The notes: generated by a model not told the origin, from the letters alone. A stretch of 64,000 bases of DNA from Magicicada septendecula (GCA_034769895.1 CM068372.1:371957258-372021257), one strand, 5' to 3'. Shown: positions 11,718 through 24,211, numbered from the stretch's first letter. Made by a program: numbers and translations.

Positions 11718-12710
11718 CGTATTTAACCAATATACCTTCTTAACATCTTGGTATATTTTAATTAAGATAAGTGCTCGCAACACGGAAAGTACAGATCGAT
11801 ACCGCCGGATTCTTTATTAACTTGACGAATTACTCTGTGGAATCCCGCCGATTCACTGTTATTGTAAAGACTGATCACTTTAACTGTTTATTAACCGTTC
11901 CCCGATACTTGAATTGATAATTACGATTTTAATACTTGTAACTTCTCCGCCGCTTTCACTTGCGAATTCACTATTACTTATTTGATTCAATAAAGACTTC
12001 GAGTCAATAGTTGTGAATTGTCCGCTGACTTAAGTAACGGTTACGATTCTTTAAGATAACTATTACAAGTTCAATTGTTATAACATCTCCGCTAACTTAA
12101 ATAACGGTTACGAGTCCTTTACGTATAATGCTACTCCGATGACTGACTTACTTTTTCAAATACGCTGTTTTATACACGAACTACTGTTACCCTCACTCAA
12201 TATTTACACTAAACATTCTCATTGGACTTAAGAGCCGCGATATTCAGTTCTACCCAATGTGACAAGAGAATTTAACCGCTAAAACACTGACGCTTTTTCT
12301 TATTTGCTAACAAACTGCGCGTTCCGAACTTCTCTCTGTGAAGTGGAAACTGACGCTTAACACTGTTTCTCTCTCTAATTCTCTCGCTTCAACATAACGG
12401 TACTCATTGTTTTAAGCAATTAACTTTTACAGCTCCTTACCTATTTTTTGCTGTTTCTTAAATATAATACAATTTTATTATCTTATGTCCCGTACGTGAC
12501 TTATGCTTATTTTTCTGCCGTCTAACCGTCGCCAGACGCCGGGGTGCGTTCTTTTGAAAAGACACCGCTCTGATATTTTCTAACGGTATTTCTTTAACTT
12601 TATTTGTACATATTTGTTCTGATATCTGTTTAACATTGATTAATTCTCGTAAAATTGCAAGGTATACAATTTTGACGTTATACCTGGTAAAAAATTCCAA
12701 GCTTATTACT
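11684..12710. other. (TA)n tract and unassigned intronic DNA
   Basis: A (TA)n run occupies about 11683-11717. The rest is AT-rich with no recognised gene or element. Part of hyaluronidase intron 3. Confidence 0.4.
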
Positions 12711-12714
12711 TTTT

Positions 12715-13245
12715 TTACGTCGTCATCATCATCACCATCATCTCCAGCAAAGATTAAATAAAAAATGGTTTGTTCCGGTCCCAAGCAGATATAGGCCTAC
12801 TACAGCCGTACACCCCAACGCTTCTTCGGATATCCCACATCTCTCCGTCCTTCCGGTTTATATAATTCCACAGTTGTTTGGGCATGCGACAGTCATCCAC
12901 TCAGTAAAGATGTTCCAAACATTTTAGCCGATTTTGCGCAATTCTCTCAGGTATACCTGTAATATTTACCTTCTGACGTATATCGACATTTCTTTTGCGA
13001 TCTTGAAGAGTATAGGCTATCCTGCCACGTGCCTGAGAATCTCATTTCGGCCGATTGAATACGACTAGCCTGAGATTTCGTTAAAGTCCAATTCTTAAGC
13101 ACTTGAAGAAGTGTGGGCAGAGCCATCACTTTGTAGAACGTTAGGTGGTTTCTTTCCTCGTTGATTTTAGAGTTCTCCACATGTGGTTGAACTTGTGCAG
13201 CTTCTTTTTCACATCGTTGTTTGCAATATAAGACATATTAAAAAA
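12715..13245 (-). mobile_element. LINE 3' fragment, (GAT)n-tailed family, copy 1
   Basis: Minus-strand remnants of the region after the RT domain: FYKVMALPTLLQVL, then QASRIQSAEMRF, with several frameshifts. The 3' end is a (GAT)n run at about 12722-12740. Copies 2 (14.7-15.3 kb) and 3 (26.3-26.7 kb) share sequence, orientation and tail. All are 5'-truncated, as target-primed insertion would give. Confidence 0.8.
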
Positions 13246-13516
13246 TGTGCCTACACATAGGCCTATAATAAACAAAAAGACTATAGGCCTACATAATGTA
13301 CATATTACAAACATATTAAATACATCATAATAACAGTCTAATGAATATGTTAATACCGTACATCAGTAATAATGTAGCCTATTTAGATACTGAAATTTTA
13401 AAATGTAATGCGCGTGTATTTCAAGGTTGAATACAGTTTAAACGATTAATCTAAACAGTGTGTAGATGTAGGCCTAAACAGGTGGATTATAACTTGTATT
13501 TTATGAATACATATTA

Positions 13517-14045
13517 CAGGGGTGCCTACCTCCCTTAGCTTGATGACTCACTCCCCCCCCCCACTTAACGAATAACTCCTCTCCAAGGAAAAATATTTAA
13601 AATTAAAAGAAAATGTCATTGTAATAAGCGTTTTATTACAAAATAAGCTAAAACTAAAAATAGTAAAGTTTGCAAATAAATTCTCTTTTGAAATTAAACA
13701 AATAAATAAATAATAAAAATCTAATGAAATTAATACGTGTAAGATAAAATTTCAAAGCAAAGGAACAAAATATCAACAAAGCGTATTGTAAAGAAGAAAA
13801 ATTAAAAATATAATGGTTTGTTGAAGTCCCAGTTGCTTTGGCTTGTATTCGTCACTGCAACTTCTTCCCTTGCGATGACGATAAGGAAAAGGCGTCAATT
13901 ATTTCTTCATTGGGAATCGACTCTATTAAATCCATTCTTCACTAACAAACTATGAACTTTTATAAACATTCAAATTTTTCATTGCAAGATTTTTCTACTT
14001 TCCTAAAGTTTTTGTCAACCCCCCCCCCCACCGGTGGACACCCCA
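13517..14045. mobile_element. Non-autonomous hAT-like element (529 bp)
   Basis: Left end CAGGGGTGCCTACC and right end GGTGGACACCCCA are inverted repeats with mismatches. Flanking octamers are acatatta (13509-13516) and ccatatta (14046-14053), a 7/8 match for the 8-bp target duplication of hAT elements. The interior is A-rich and non-coding, with C runs near both ends. The element at 22761-23263 has the same left terminus and a similar size. Confidence 0.6.
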
Positions 14046-14347
14046 CCATATTATAATATGTAGATAAATAGTTTTTGTGTGATCTTACTCAATCGTATAT
14101 TAAGCAGTTTGTTTGTGTGACAGCGAAACGAAAACAAACCATTCAATTCGGTACAAGCATAACAGTCAAATTAATTCAGCAATATTTGTTTAACATTTGA
14201 AATTGTTATTTTATATAAGTTTCGGTGGATTTCATTGTTTATATACGTTTTGTCGTGTTGAGTGAACCGTTCGGACGTTAATAATAGAAAGGCTAATTAA
14301 AAAGGCGTGTTGGCATCGCGCCATGCTGCAGCGTGATTAATGGACGC

Positions 14348-14349
<2 letters not shown>

Positions 14350-14423
<74 letters not shown>
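14350..14423. repeat. (CA)n microsatellite
   Basis: About 37 CA units with one CGC interruption near 14378. Confidence 0.97.
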
Positions 14424-14424
<1 letters not shown>

Positions 14425-14720
14425 CGCCCCGGCCACACAGCTTAATGACTACACCAATGTACGTAGTTGCTATAACAAAACTCTCGTTGAAACAGAGTAG
14501 CAAAAATAGAAACTGCAACTGTACAAAATTAGGTGTTTTAGCGATACGAGATTCTCGCCTTATTTTTACTTTATTTAAATCTACCGTCTATATATAGTCA
14601 ACGTAATTAATAGAGTAACTAAGCGTTCTGACAAATAAATTAACGGCATGTATGCTACAGGGCGTTTCATTGGACATTCGTCTCCACAACCTTCCACCAG
14701 TACTTATAACAGACAGCTTA
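14424..14720. other. Unassigned intronic DNA
   Basis: No gene or repeat recognised; intron 3 of the hyaluronidase gene. Confidence 0.4.
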
Positions 14721-14725
14721 ATTAA

Positions 14726-15285
14726 ACTTCATCATCATCATCATCATCTTCACGGATTAAACCGAGGATGGTTTGTTCCGGTCTCAAATAGGCAAAGATT
14801 AGAGCTGGTCACTCCAGCGCTTCCTCGGACGTCCCCACACCTCTCCGTCCCCTCGGCTTATAGTTCCATAGTTGTTTGGAGATGCGGCAGTCATCCATGC
14901 GCAAAGATGTTCCCACCAATTCAGTCGATAGTGGGCGATCCTATCGAGTATACTCATAATATTCAGGTCCTGCCGTATATCTGCGTTTCTTCTATGATCA
15001 TGGAGAGTATACGCTGCCACGTGCCTCAGAAATCTCATTTCAGCTGCTCGGATACGACTGGCCTGGCCTTTAGTTAAAGTCAAAAGCTCAGAACCATATA
15101 GAAGTGTGGGAAAAGCCATCACCTTGTAGAATTTTAGGCGTGTTCCTTTACTTGCTGATTTAAGGGTTCGCCTGATGATGCCGCACATAAGGTTGAACTT
15201 ATACAACTTATTCACAACGTCGTTGCTTGCATTATAAGACACATTGTAGCCCAGGAATTCAAAATTGCTAGCTTTTTCCAGGCTT
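14726..15285 (-). mobile_element. LINE 3' fragment, (GAT)n-tailed family, copy 2 (best preserved)
   Basis: An almost open minus-strand frame reads EFLGYNVSYNA, then KLYKFNLMCGIIRRTLK, RLKFYKVMAFPTLLYGSE, QASRIRAAEMRFLRHVA and GRPRKRW. This is the region after the reverse transcriptase palm in non-LTR retrotransposons. The catalytic palm itself is absent (5' truncation near 15285). The 3' end is a (GAT)n run at 14730-14747. It is a fossil and not part of the host gene. Confidence 0.88.
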
Positions 15286-15290
15286 AATCA

Positions 15291-15885
15291 AACTTAAATC
15301 TAATAATCTAGGTCTGTTTGGGGACAACTTTTTTTAAAAGAATCATTTCATCAATTTTGTCTTGTAAAACAGTGTATGAAAATTCCAGAACAAACAAAAT
15401 GTCAAGTGTCGGTAATTGAAAACCAAACACATGCGCCGCGCCAGTACACTTGACCTGCTAAACTAAGTAATGTCACATTAGTAGCAAAATGTTCCATCAT
15501 CGAGAATAGTCAGAGAACTTCCGTACGTCTCATCAAGTTTAGTTTACATATGTGGAAATTTTGGAGCCAAAACACCTATCCCTCCTTACCTTCCTAACTA
15601 CCAGTCAATAACTAAACAACAAATAGAGGGAAAATCCAAGAGGTGAGGGAACGACGTTAATAAATAAGAGTTACAGAAGGATGGGAAGTGAGTTCTTGAA
15701 GAGAATTCAAAAAGTGTGTATTCAGAGTGGCAACACCATGGGCACCACAACACAGTGTGAGAAAGACTATTTTAAATATTCAAAAATTTCAAAAACGGGT
15801 AAAAATAAAATAATTATAATGTAATACAAATATCATACAAATCGTATATCACATACGCCTATCATAGAAATACAAATATCACTTG
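15291..15885. other. Unassigned intronic DNA
   Basis: No open frame or terminal repeat recognised. AT-rich. Confidence 0.4.
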
Positions 15886-15888
15886 CAA

Positions 15889-15982
15889 AGGTTTTTAAAA
15901 TATATAAACACTTGGTACGTTTCACAGTTTTTAAAATAAAAAACTGTGAAACGTACCAAGTGTTTATATATTTTTAAAACTT
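15889..15982. repeat. Near-perfect 42-bp-arm palindrome
   Basis: Arms contain CACTTGGTACGTTTCACAG and its complement around an AAAAT loop. The flank (TTTGTATTAATACGTTT, later CAACGAGT, GCCTAACGAGTCATCAA) matches the right flank of the 51.16-51.42 kb palindrome, so this is a copy that has lost the middle of that repeat. Confidence 0.85.
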
Positions 15983-16535
15983 TTGTATTAATACGTTTTA
16001 CCAACGAGTTGGTATTGTATTAATAAGTGCCTAACGAGTCATCAAGAATAATCTTGAAATATCACTTATTAAAATTAAATTCTAAATTATGTATGAGTAA
16101 TCACATGTTGGATAATTAAAAACAAATAATAATACAAAAATTACAACAGTGGAAAAATGATATTAATAATACTGGAATTTTCCGTCAGTCTTACAATCTA
16201 CATAAGTCATTTCATTTGATTAGTAATTAGTATAACTTTATGTTAACTTTATCAGTATAGTCATTATACTATTTAACTTTATGATAGAGAACGTCTTCCC
16301 TAATTGACAAAAAATTTAGACCTTAAGATTGCCTAGTTTGATATATACCAAGGGGCATCACCTTATACAACATTCTCAAGTTGTAAAAATTTTCAAAACA
16401 AAGTAATAACTGTACCCCACCACGTAGGCCTATGTACATTTTAATCCCATACCCATACTCAGGTCAGAATAATTTATTCTCTCAAGAAATATGAGGGTTC
16501 CACACAACAACCAATATGACTTTCTGAATTATACC

Positions 16536-16580
16536 TGTGTGTGTGTGTGTGCGCGCGCGCGCGAGCGCGCATGTGCGTGT
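16536..16580. repeat. (TG)n(CG)n alternating tract
   Basis: GTGTGTGT passing into GCGCGCGC with minor interruptions. One of six such alternating purine-pyrimidine tracts (also near 18.63, 19.30, 34.01, 48.43 and 58.61 kb). Confidence 0.95.
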
Positions 16581-16599
16581 TTTACGGGTTCAGTAAATA

Positions 16600-16830
16600 T
16601 AGCAATGTTGCTGAAACCGTTTACCGTCAGCTTCAAAGCAACTTTTATCAGTTATAATTAGTGGTAATTATCGGTAGCAACTCCTCACATATAGTCACGT
16701 GGTTGACACTTTCGGGTATCGCTTAACAAAAGCCTGTACTGACAGCAGAATGACAAGCGACGACAAGCGACGGGTCAGCTTCGTTGAAGGTGGTAGGCTG
16801 CAGTTACTGAATGCTAACAGTGTAGCAACG
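16600..16830 (+). repeat. Interspersed repeat shared with 27.03-27.25 kb
   Basis: Blocks GCTGAAACCGTTTACCGTCAGC and GAAGGTGGTAGGCTGCAGTTACTGAA recur in the same order and orientation, diverged, near 27030-27240. Class unknown. Confidence 0.5.
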
Positions 16831-17169
16831 CGGAATCCACGTGGACAAGACAAATTCCTGTCACTGACGGTATTACTGTTCTACTATCACATCAAAGTGT
16901 TCCCCGTGTAAACGTTCTAAGCGCGTGACCTAGAAGCACATAGCTGAAGACTTCTTACAGGCACGTTGTCGCGCATCCTCCCGACGTGGTCTGCGCAGGT
17001 AAGGCTAATCATGGGCACCAAAACAGTGCAATTTCAGTAGCAGTCGTGGCGCTGGAAACGGTGAGTCATCACTTTCTGCTGGGTGATTCGATGATGCGGT
17101 GGCTGAGCTCAATAAAAAATCTGCTGGAATGCGACTCGATGTAAATATCAGCAAAGACTGTTAAACTGC

Positions 17170-17815
17170 TAATTTCTGCATCATAAATGAAAAGAAATCT
17201 ATATAATTTATTCACAAAGGATAGTTCATTTGATGGAGTTAATAAGTCCAGATACCCGGATAACATGATAGATAATGAAGGGTCCATAAACACGACAATA
17301 CATGACAGGATACAAATAGGAAATAGGGCATATTATGCCTACAGCAGACCCGAACCAAGCTTATTAGTCGTAACATAAAAATAAAAATATATAAGACACT
17401 TATCAGACAAGTTGTTACTTATGGACACTGATAAAAAAAAGAACAAGAGACACTAAGAAGGTTTGAAAGAAAGATCATAAGACGTGTGTTTATGGCCCGT
17501 TTAAAGAAGATGACGGATGGAGAATAAGAAATAACCAGGAGATAGATGAGCTATTGAATCGTGAGGACACTGTAAGATCCATAAAAGGTTCGGTCACCTA
17601 GAGCGGATGGATGATCACCGTATGCCAAAGAAATCCTGAGGGCGCAAGTCTACAATAGCAGAAAGGGAGGCCGATCTAGGATAATATGGTTGGCTGATGT
17701 GCTGGAAGATCTCAGAAGAATGGATGTGACGGGTTACACTAAGATGGCAATGGACAGGAGACTTTGGAGAAGATTGATGCTGGAAGCCAGGGCTCATGTT
17801 GGGCCGTAGTGCTGA
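17170..17815 (+). mobile_element. LINE 3' end with (GAA)n tail
   Basis: Plus-strand remnants read NEGSINTTIHDRIQIGNRAYY, RRFERKIIRRVF, ERMDDHRMPK, then RAQVYNSRKGGRSR and LADVLEDLRRMDV...MAMDRRLWRRLMLEARAHVGP up to a stop just before the (GAA)n tail. This is the C-terminal part of a non-LTR retrotransposon, broken by several frameshifts and 5'-truncated. Its family differs from the (GAT)n-tailed LINEs. Confidence 0.87.
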
Positions 17816-17905
17816 AGAAGAAGAAGAAGAAGAAGAAGAAGAAGAAGAAGAAGAAGAAGAAGAAGAAGAAGAAGAAGAAGAAGAAGAAGAAGAAGAAGAA
17901 GAAGA
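17814..17905 (+). repeat. (GAA)n tail of the LINE
   Basis: About 30 AAG/GAA units starting at the LINE stop codon. Such a purine-only run can form triplex DNA. Confidence 0.97.
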
Positions 17906-18193
17906 CTGATTATTCACGGCAATGGTGCTTGATTTTCAGTCTAGAATTCCTAAGTCTGTCTGAAGGCATAGTCTCAAAGTGTATTTATCAGCCCGCAGAT
18001 CGACTAAGCATAAAGAACTGAGTACTTGAGATAATAATGGGCGTATTACAAGCGAAGTGTCGCACGACTTCCTTCGCCGGTAGTACAAATAGCAGACACA
18101 AAGTAGTTTGCTACTTCATCGTCTTCATCGCCAATTTACTTTGCTACACAGAAAATTGCTTCAGAAAGTAACACAATATTATGTCGCACATAC

Positions 18194-18339
18194 CTCAGCT
18201 CGAACCTTTTCTGGTTTCGTCTTCCATTCCGGATGGTCTTCCAGCACTAACGCCCGCGAATATGTTCTGTACTTGTTTAGACTATCAAAGTTCTGATTGA
18301 AGATCGGCCTCCAATCTTCCATGTCAAGAACCAGCAGTC
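18194..18339 (-). CDS. Hyaluronidase exon 3: catalytic Asp-x-Glu
   Basis: The 146-base exon lies between the acceptor GTTTTGTACAG and the donor GCTGAG/GTATGTG, residues 116-164. It encodes VLDMEDWRPIF, the family 56 catalytic signature. Asp121 and Glu123 in my numbering correspond to the substrate-positioning Asp and the proton-donor Glu. The middle residue is Met where many relatives have Phe. Downstream come KYR and the HPEW motif, both expected here. The phase fits exon 2 (one base carried over) and leaves phase 0 for exon 4. Both catalytic acids are intact. Confidence 0.93.
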
Positions 18340-19952
18340 CTGTACAAAACGTCACTTACTCTATTATTACAGAATAATTAATCATAAGAATAATGAAGAA
18401 TCTGATTAACTACATCTCTAAATAAAATAAAATTTTATTTAAAAAAAATATGCATTTTGAAATATGCGCTTTCTTATAAGTGTGAATCTAAATAAAATAT
18501 AATAATCAACATGCTTACAAAGTACACTAACTTTCAATAGACATTCCACCCCCTTTTCTTATGTAACATCAACGCTTTTCAAATGTTCCGTATTTGAATT
18601 TCGTGACTACTCGCCTAGGAACAATCGCGCGCGTGCGCGCGTGTGTGTGTGTGTTGAACGTATCTCTAATACATTTATATACCGAACCAGGTCGTGGGAT
18701 TTGAGCTTATTTCAGTTACGGCCAAACACAACGTCATATATAAATAAAACGTTGCAGAGACGAGAAAGTGATGTGAAATAATGTAATTATCGTAAATCTA
18801 ACAAAAAAATAAAATTATCTTTTATTTAACAAAAATTAATTTTAATATATGCCCCTTCTTGTAAGTGTGAAGGTACGTACAACAACTAACATTATTAATA
18901 TATAATAAAAAATTATATTTTCAAGTAAGAACATAATGATAATTTACGATTGAAATAAAATTAACTTTAAATTAGGCTACTAACTAAAAATAATAAGTAG
19001 AATAATTTCAGTAACCAGAGTAAAACATTTCGAAAATTACAACTCAAGTTACTTGCAAAAAAATGTGAACCTCAACAATGGAAATATTTAAATATCTAGC
19101 AATTATACGTTTAATTAAATTGAACCTTCATTCCCAATATTCAACTTCCATTAATTTAAAAAAAAATTTACATTAGTTATTTATAAATGTACATTAACTG
19201 TTAAAAAGTTACGTGTTTTATAACTATTTATTTTGTAAGCATTGTCTGTTTTCTTTATTGTAATGAAACATATCAATTACGTTTGGTTTTACCGCGCGTG
19301 CGCGCACGCGTGTGTGTGTGTGATCACCAGCTTTAATTATCACAATTAAACAGTAACAGTTTGTAATTAACAAGACAGTCTCTTATAACAAATCAAATAA
19401 AAAAATTGTTCACACGCAATAAAAAAATGTCAACTAATACGATAAAACACAATTGTACTACAATTGTCCCGCGCAATTATAAAAACACATAACACTTCGC
19501 CACAATATTACGAACCGCACTAATAACCACTTGAACGCACAGAGTAATATCGTCCGATAATAACTGAGCTAAGGCCGCTGACGCCTTGTATTTATACCCC
19601 TTCACAGACCAGAACATTCCACAACTACGCGTTATCTCTACACTACGACGTAATTAATTGCGGCCTTGACACAGTCAGCGAGGATGGCGGCGTCCAGATT
19701 TTTCGTAAGCGCATGTTGAAATACGTACGCCACAACATTCAGCCGGATTCCAATGGATCGTTCGAGAAACACGTAGATTGTTCTGTGATGTCGTAACACT
19801 ATGTCCGTTTACGTTATTCTGTGGACTTCGAAGTAGTAGCTGCGTTACAGAGGTAAAAACACAAACAAGCGAAAGCATATGATTTTTATCTATTGGGACT
19901 CAACGTTTTGTTGATGTGGATAATGCGGTTACAAACTATGTAGGTACTGTAC
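18340..19952. other. Hyaluronidase intron 2, no element recognised
   Basis: AT-rich. Holds two (CG)n(TG)n tracts at 18625-18654 and 19293-19322, about 670 bp apart. No coding signal. Confidence 0.6.
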
Positions 19953-20248
19953 CTTGGAAGTTCACGTCCGGCACCTGAGCCCGTATCACGCCTTGTAGAG
20001 CGGCCAAATGCTCCTGTAAGTTGCCTCTCTGCGGTACTCCGCCGTTGATCGGCTCCAATTGACCAATCCCCGATTCCACCAATTTCGGAAACTCTCCGGG
20101 CGCGTATATGAGGCTTATTCTGTTCCCGCGGAACTGGTTGTTGGTGTTCCTGACGAATCCGTAGCGTAGGATGTCGTCCGTCAGATTAAGTCCGGCCGCG
20201 TGGATACACATCTGGTCCGGTACGCTCCACACCACATGGAAGCTGTGA
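19953..20248 (-). CDS. Hyaluronidase exon 2: N-terminal barrel
   Basis: The 296-base exon starts after the acceptor TTGGTTTTGCAG and ends at the donor CCAAG/GTACAG, covering residues 17-115. It carries the family's first beta strand (VVWSVPDQMC, with the Cys that pairs near the C-terminus in known structures), an N-L-T glycosylation sequon, the conserved FRGN...YAPG(E)FP segment and the NGGVPQRGNL loop. The order and spacing match family 56 closely. It is GC-rich compared with flanking DNA. The reading frame could also be opened from an internal Met in VVW, but joining to exon 1 gives a better N-terminus. Confidence 0.93.
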
Positions 20249-20504
20249 CTGCAAAACCAATATACATATTAAATTTTTACAAGTAGTGTATCGATTCGTT
20301 GTTCGACCGATAAGCGTTGTTTGACTATTTACAAAGAAGAAACTTGGCACATATAATAACTTAATCTACAAACACGTCACAGATAGGTCTACTTTGTAGT
20401 TGATCGAATAGTTAGGCGTGGCCATCTATTGAACATATCGTAAATTTATCCATATTATTCTATTCTCCGCTGTGTTCATTATAAGTTATTTCTGTGCGTT
20501 TTAT

Positions 20505-20540
20505 TCTTCTTCTTCTTCTTCTTCTTCTTCTTCTTCTTCT
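20505..20540. repeat. (TTC)n microsatellite
   Basis: Twelve TTC units in hyaluronidase intron 1. Confidence 0.95.
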
Positions 20541-20831
20541 TTTTCTAGTACTACTTCTTCTTCAGTTTTCCCTTTCTAGAATTATCTGTTTCCAATTTAT
20601 GTAAGTATCGGTTTCCCTTTAATCGCCAATACCAGCTTGCAGCTGTCTACCGGTTGGTTCTTTACAATGTCTTAATGCTTTCTGTCGAAAACGATCATCA
20701 CGTCTGGTCCAGATCAAGCATACCGCACAACTGCACAGAAGCTGGTCCAGCTTCACAACTTCCGAACTGCACGTTTCAAATCTTCGCAGAATTTAAAGTA
20801 AACGCAATTTGTGTAAACAGTTGTATCTATC

Positions 20832-20884
20832 TTTATTTATTTATTTTATTTTATTTTATTTTATTATTATTATTTTTTTTTTTT
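20832..20884. repeat. (TTTA)n/(TTA)n/T-run
   Basis: TTTA and TTTTA units pass into TTA units and a T run. Possible retroposon tail, but no body was recognised next to it. Confidence 0.8.
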
Positions 20885-22755
20885 GTGCATCCGAAGATGA
20901 ATCTTTAACTGATCTGAATACAAGCACACTTCAGCCAAAGGGTAAAGACGATGAGGGGAATGCAGCAGTTTGAGGATTGAGAAGGAGGAGGCATAACGTG
21001 GTGGGGGAGGTGTGTGTGTGTGTGTGGGGGGGGGGTGTAGATCCGCCAGGTGAAGGCGACGAAGTTGAGACGTCGGCTCGGCTCCGTGGTAGTGTAACTG
21101 ACAGGGGGTCTGATGTTAAGACGCTAAAGATGATATTTAGCGTCAGGGAGTGCGTCCAAGAAGCTCGATGATCGAGACCACAAGTTTAGGACCATGGGAG
21201 ATTAGAACACAGAAGTAGTAGGAAGAGATAAAGAAGTGATGTTAGATTAGGTTTGGGGGGGGGATGATTGTAAGAAATGTTGGCTAACTGCGGCAAATGG
21301 TTGATGAAGAAATTGGAACGCCTAGTGTTCCTGGTTATCCTATATATAGAGGAAACTATTGCTGGACGCGACAGTAGATGCTTCTGTCGTGCATGCTTCT
21401 GGAGAAAGGAGTGAAGGTCAGGGAAGGTATAGGACAGCGTTTCTGGTGGACGACGGTGAATTAGACGGAGCATTCGCCGTTCTGTGATCCTGTAATGCTC
21501 TAGAACGGATAGGAACGGCAGTTAGGAGGAGCCAGGTCGGGTGGGCCTAGCTGGAGTAGGCGTTCCTATCGTTAAGTAGACGCTCTATCTTGAAAAACGT
21601 TGTGTTTCCTTGTTAAATTCATCATAAATAAATACGCTTGTAACGACGTTCAGAGTTTCACTTTAAATATCGTTGTCTTCACTAACGCGTACATTCCTGC
21701 AACAATACAGTAAACTCCCGACTATTCGAAAGCGGGAACCCATCAAGCTTCTATTCCACTAATTTTAATTCATTATTTTATCAACTACCGTAAATAATAT
21801 TGTTTTCGAATGATCAAAGTTATGTAAAGGTATGTCCGAGGGTCGAAGTGTGTCACCGCTCACCGACAGTGTTGTTTACCGCTCGGCAGCTGGCTACCGA
21901 GTATAATGTACTTTATTGCGACTGTGAGAACATTTACTGGAAACATTTAATTTTCTCAGTATGTTTGCCTTTATGTTTACGCGGTATAATTGAAAGCCGT
22001 TGTGCTCTTCGAGCTTAGTTAACGGCTGTACAAAATTGTATGTTGACGGTGAACGCCACCTATGTTGTTTGCCAGCAGCAGTGACTTCGCTGACTGAACG
22101 TATTTTTCTGGCAATTATTTTAATTCATACGATTGCGGTAATTCGTTGCTGAATCTAATGCCTGCTGTGCATGAAAACGTGGGAAAGGTTCACTTGGATT
22201 TTCTATAGGCCTATATAACCTTTGTACGTATTTAAGTAATAACTTCAGAAATACACAGCGCAGATGATAGGCCTACACATAATAGGCATACATTCTTTCA
22301 GTACAATTTCTTCTGACGAAATGACAGTTCGTGTGAATTGGTATTTAAACTGGACAGGAAGTGTGATTATTGGTTACACAGTTTCATACTTGGTAAGATC
22401 CCGCTTAACACGCGGTTTTCACGAGGTTAAGACGCGATCACGCCATCCAATTCAGCGGATAATCGGGAGTTTACTGTATTTGAGGACTTCTTCATAGTGG
22501 AGTGTAACGTCCTTACTCGTTTAGGCAGTTTGCTAGATGTTCTCGCCACTTTTCTCTGTATGTTTTTATTTTATGCCGTAGACATCCAATTCAACTCTTC
22601 TGTACTTGTTTCCTGTATCTTCGAGCACACTTTAACTTGTTGAACAAAACTTTATTCCTGATTTCTCTATTCTAGTTTCCCGTTTCCTTGACGTTATCCA
22701 TACCTTGATTACATACAGCACAGGAACGGCCAACAATGTATGTAATATTATCTTT
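20885..22755. other. Unassigned intron 1 DNA
   Basis: Includes a GT run followed by a G run near 21008-21039 and a G-rich strand from 20950 to 21560. No gene or complete element recognised. Confidence 0.4.
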
Positions 22756-22760
22756 GTCAC

Positions 22761-23263
22761 CAGGGGTGCCTACAGGGAGGGATCGTGTCACCATTGGCGA
22801 CATTTAGAAAATTTTTGGGGACTTTTTTTTACTATTGCATGAAAAATCTTCCCCTTATTTTACAAAACTGTAAAAAACTTATAACGGACACGTATCAGGC
22901 GCACAATAAATCTACCCAGTTGACTTTTTCGAGCAGGCTGTAGGCGCGGTGTGTACGGGAAAAAGTATCTAGTCTTCTACTCGATGCTTCAAACAGGCTA
23001 CAGATCGAGTTCAAGGTGTCACCGTGAAAATATTAGAAATCCTTATTTTTTTAGTTTATAACTACCTACAATCAATATATCGTTTCGGTAAAAGGTAATA
23101 TTTTGTAATAGTTTTGAGTTAGAGAGCCCCGGCCTTTGCTCGATTAGCTAAAACATTTTTACTGTAAAAGAGAGAAAAGGTCTTGTCAGAAAAAGGGGGG
23201 ATTTTTTTTATAAAATTGGGGGGAAGCGTCATAGTGGTTGGGGGGGGGGGGTCGACACTCCTG
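22761..23263. mobile_element. Non-autonomous hAT-like element (503 bp)
   Basis: Left terminus CAGGGGTGCCTAC and right terminus GTCGACACTCCTG are inverted (9 of 13 match). The flanks tttgtcac (22753-22760) and ttagtcac (23264-23271) form a 7/8 target duplication. G runs lie near the right end. Left terminus and size match the element at 13517-14045. Confidence 0.6.
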
Positions 23264-24205
23264 TTAGTCACACTTCGTACCTTATACAGGAGCGTTCTGT
23301 TGATAGTTCCACAGAACATCATTTGGAATATGTACAACTTGTTACCGTCATCTTATCGTTACAAATTAGAATAGAATAAAAAAACAACAAGAGACTGTAC
23401 ACAGAGAGAAGCAGTCAAGAAATCGATTTCAAAATAATTATATACGTTCAAGTAATACCAAAACGGCATCGCTAAGATAAAAATTAAATTTAATGACAAA
23501 ACAAAATCTTCTTGACCTTAAAGTTCAACAGGTGTTTCAGCACATAATAATATAAATTATTTGCATCATAATAGCATCAATGCAGAACCATTTCAATTCA
23601 TATTTTGGCAGCATTTGGCTGCCAATGAACCACACGGAACTGAACTGGCTAGCACACTGTCTCGCCTTGCCTTATCTTTGCTTTGTTTTGCACTGGGTAG
23701 TGGGGCGTCTTTGCACCCATGGCCTAATTACAGATTCCCGAACGTGCCCGATCACTGTCAAATGAAAACAGCGCTGACTTTCATTGACAGAGTACCTAAA
23801 ACGTGGATGGGACACGCCAACGCGGTCATCGGCTAGATGGCGCCAGAATTTTGAACAGAATATTCATTATACTTTAATAGAACTGCCGCTGGTAGTGATG
23901 CGGACGGCAGGTGTCGCCCGCCTCGGACGCAGGAAGCAGACGCCTTGAGGTATCGATCGTTCTCCACGAGGCAGAGAACTTCCGTACCGGTGGCAAATGG
24001 TAACGGGGCCGCCTTATCTTAACGGACTAAGGCCACGTATATATACCCAGGCTAGATCTAGATTGACAGCACCTGCACAGTAGACCTTGTCCAGTAGGTG
24101 TAAACCAGTCCGACATTATTGGCATATGGACTGACCGCTTTTCTTACACGCACGTCAATTACATTATCATATGAGCTTATGGTTATCAGTAAAGTAAACC
24201 AACCA
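23264..24205. other. Unassigned intron 1 DNA with a plus-strand TATA-like box
   Basis: A GC-richer block at 23870-24110 contains CGTATATATACCCAGG near 24035. No open frame follows and no function is assigned. Confidence 0.35.
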
Positions 24206-24211
24206 CATTAC

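Noticed and set aside
14297-14597. His-Thr and Val-Cys rich frames
   Set aside because: Translation of the (CA)n microsatellite.
17615-18021. Poly-Ser and poly-Lys frames
   Set aside because: Produced by the (GAA)n LINE tail read on each strand.
24030-24050. Plus-strand TATA-like box
   Set aside because: No downstream transcript or open frame is supported; kept only as a remark.
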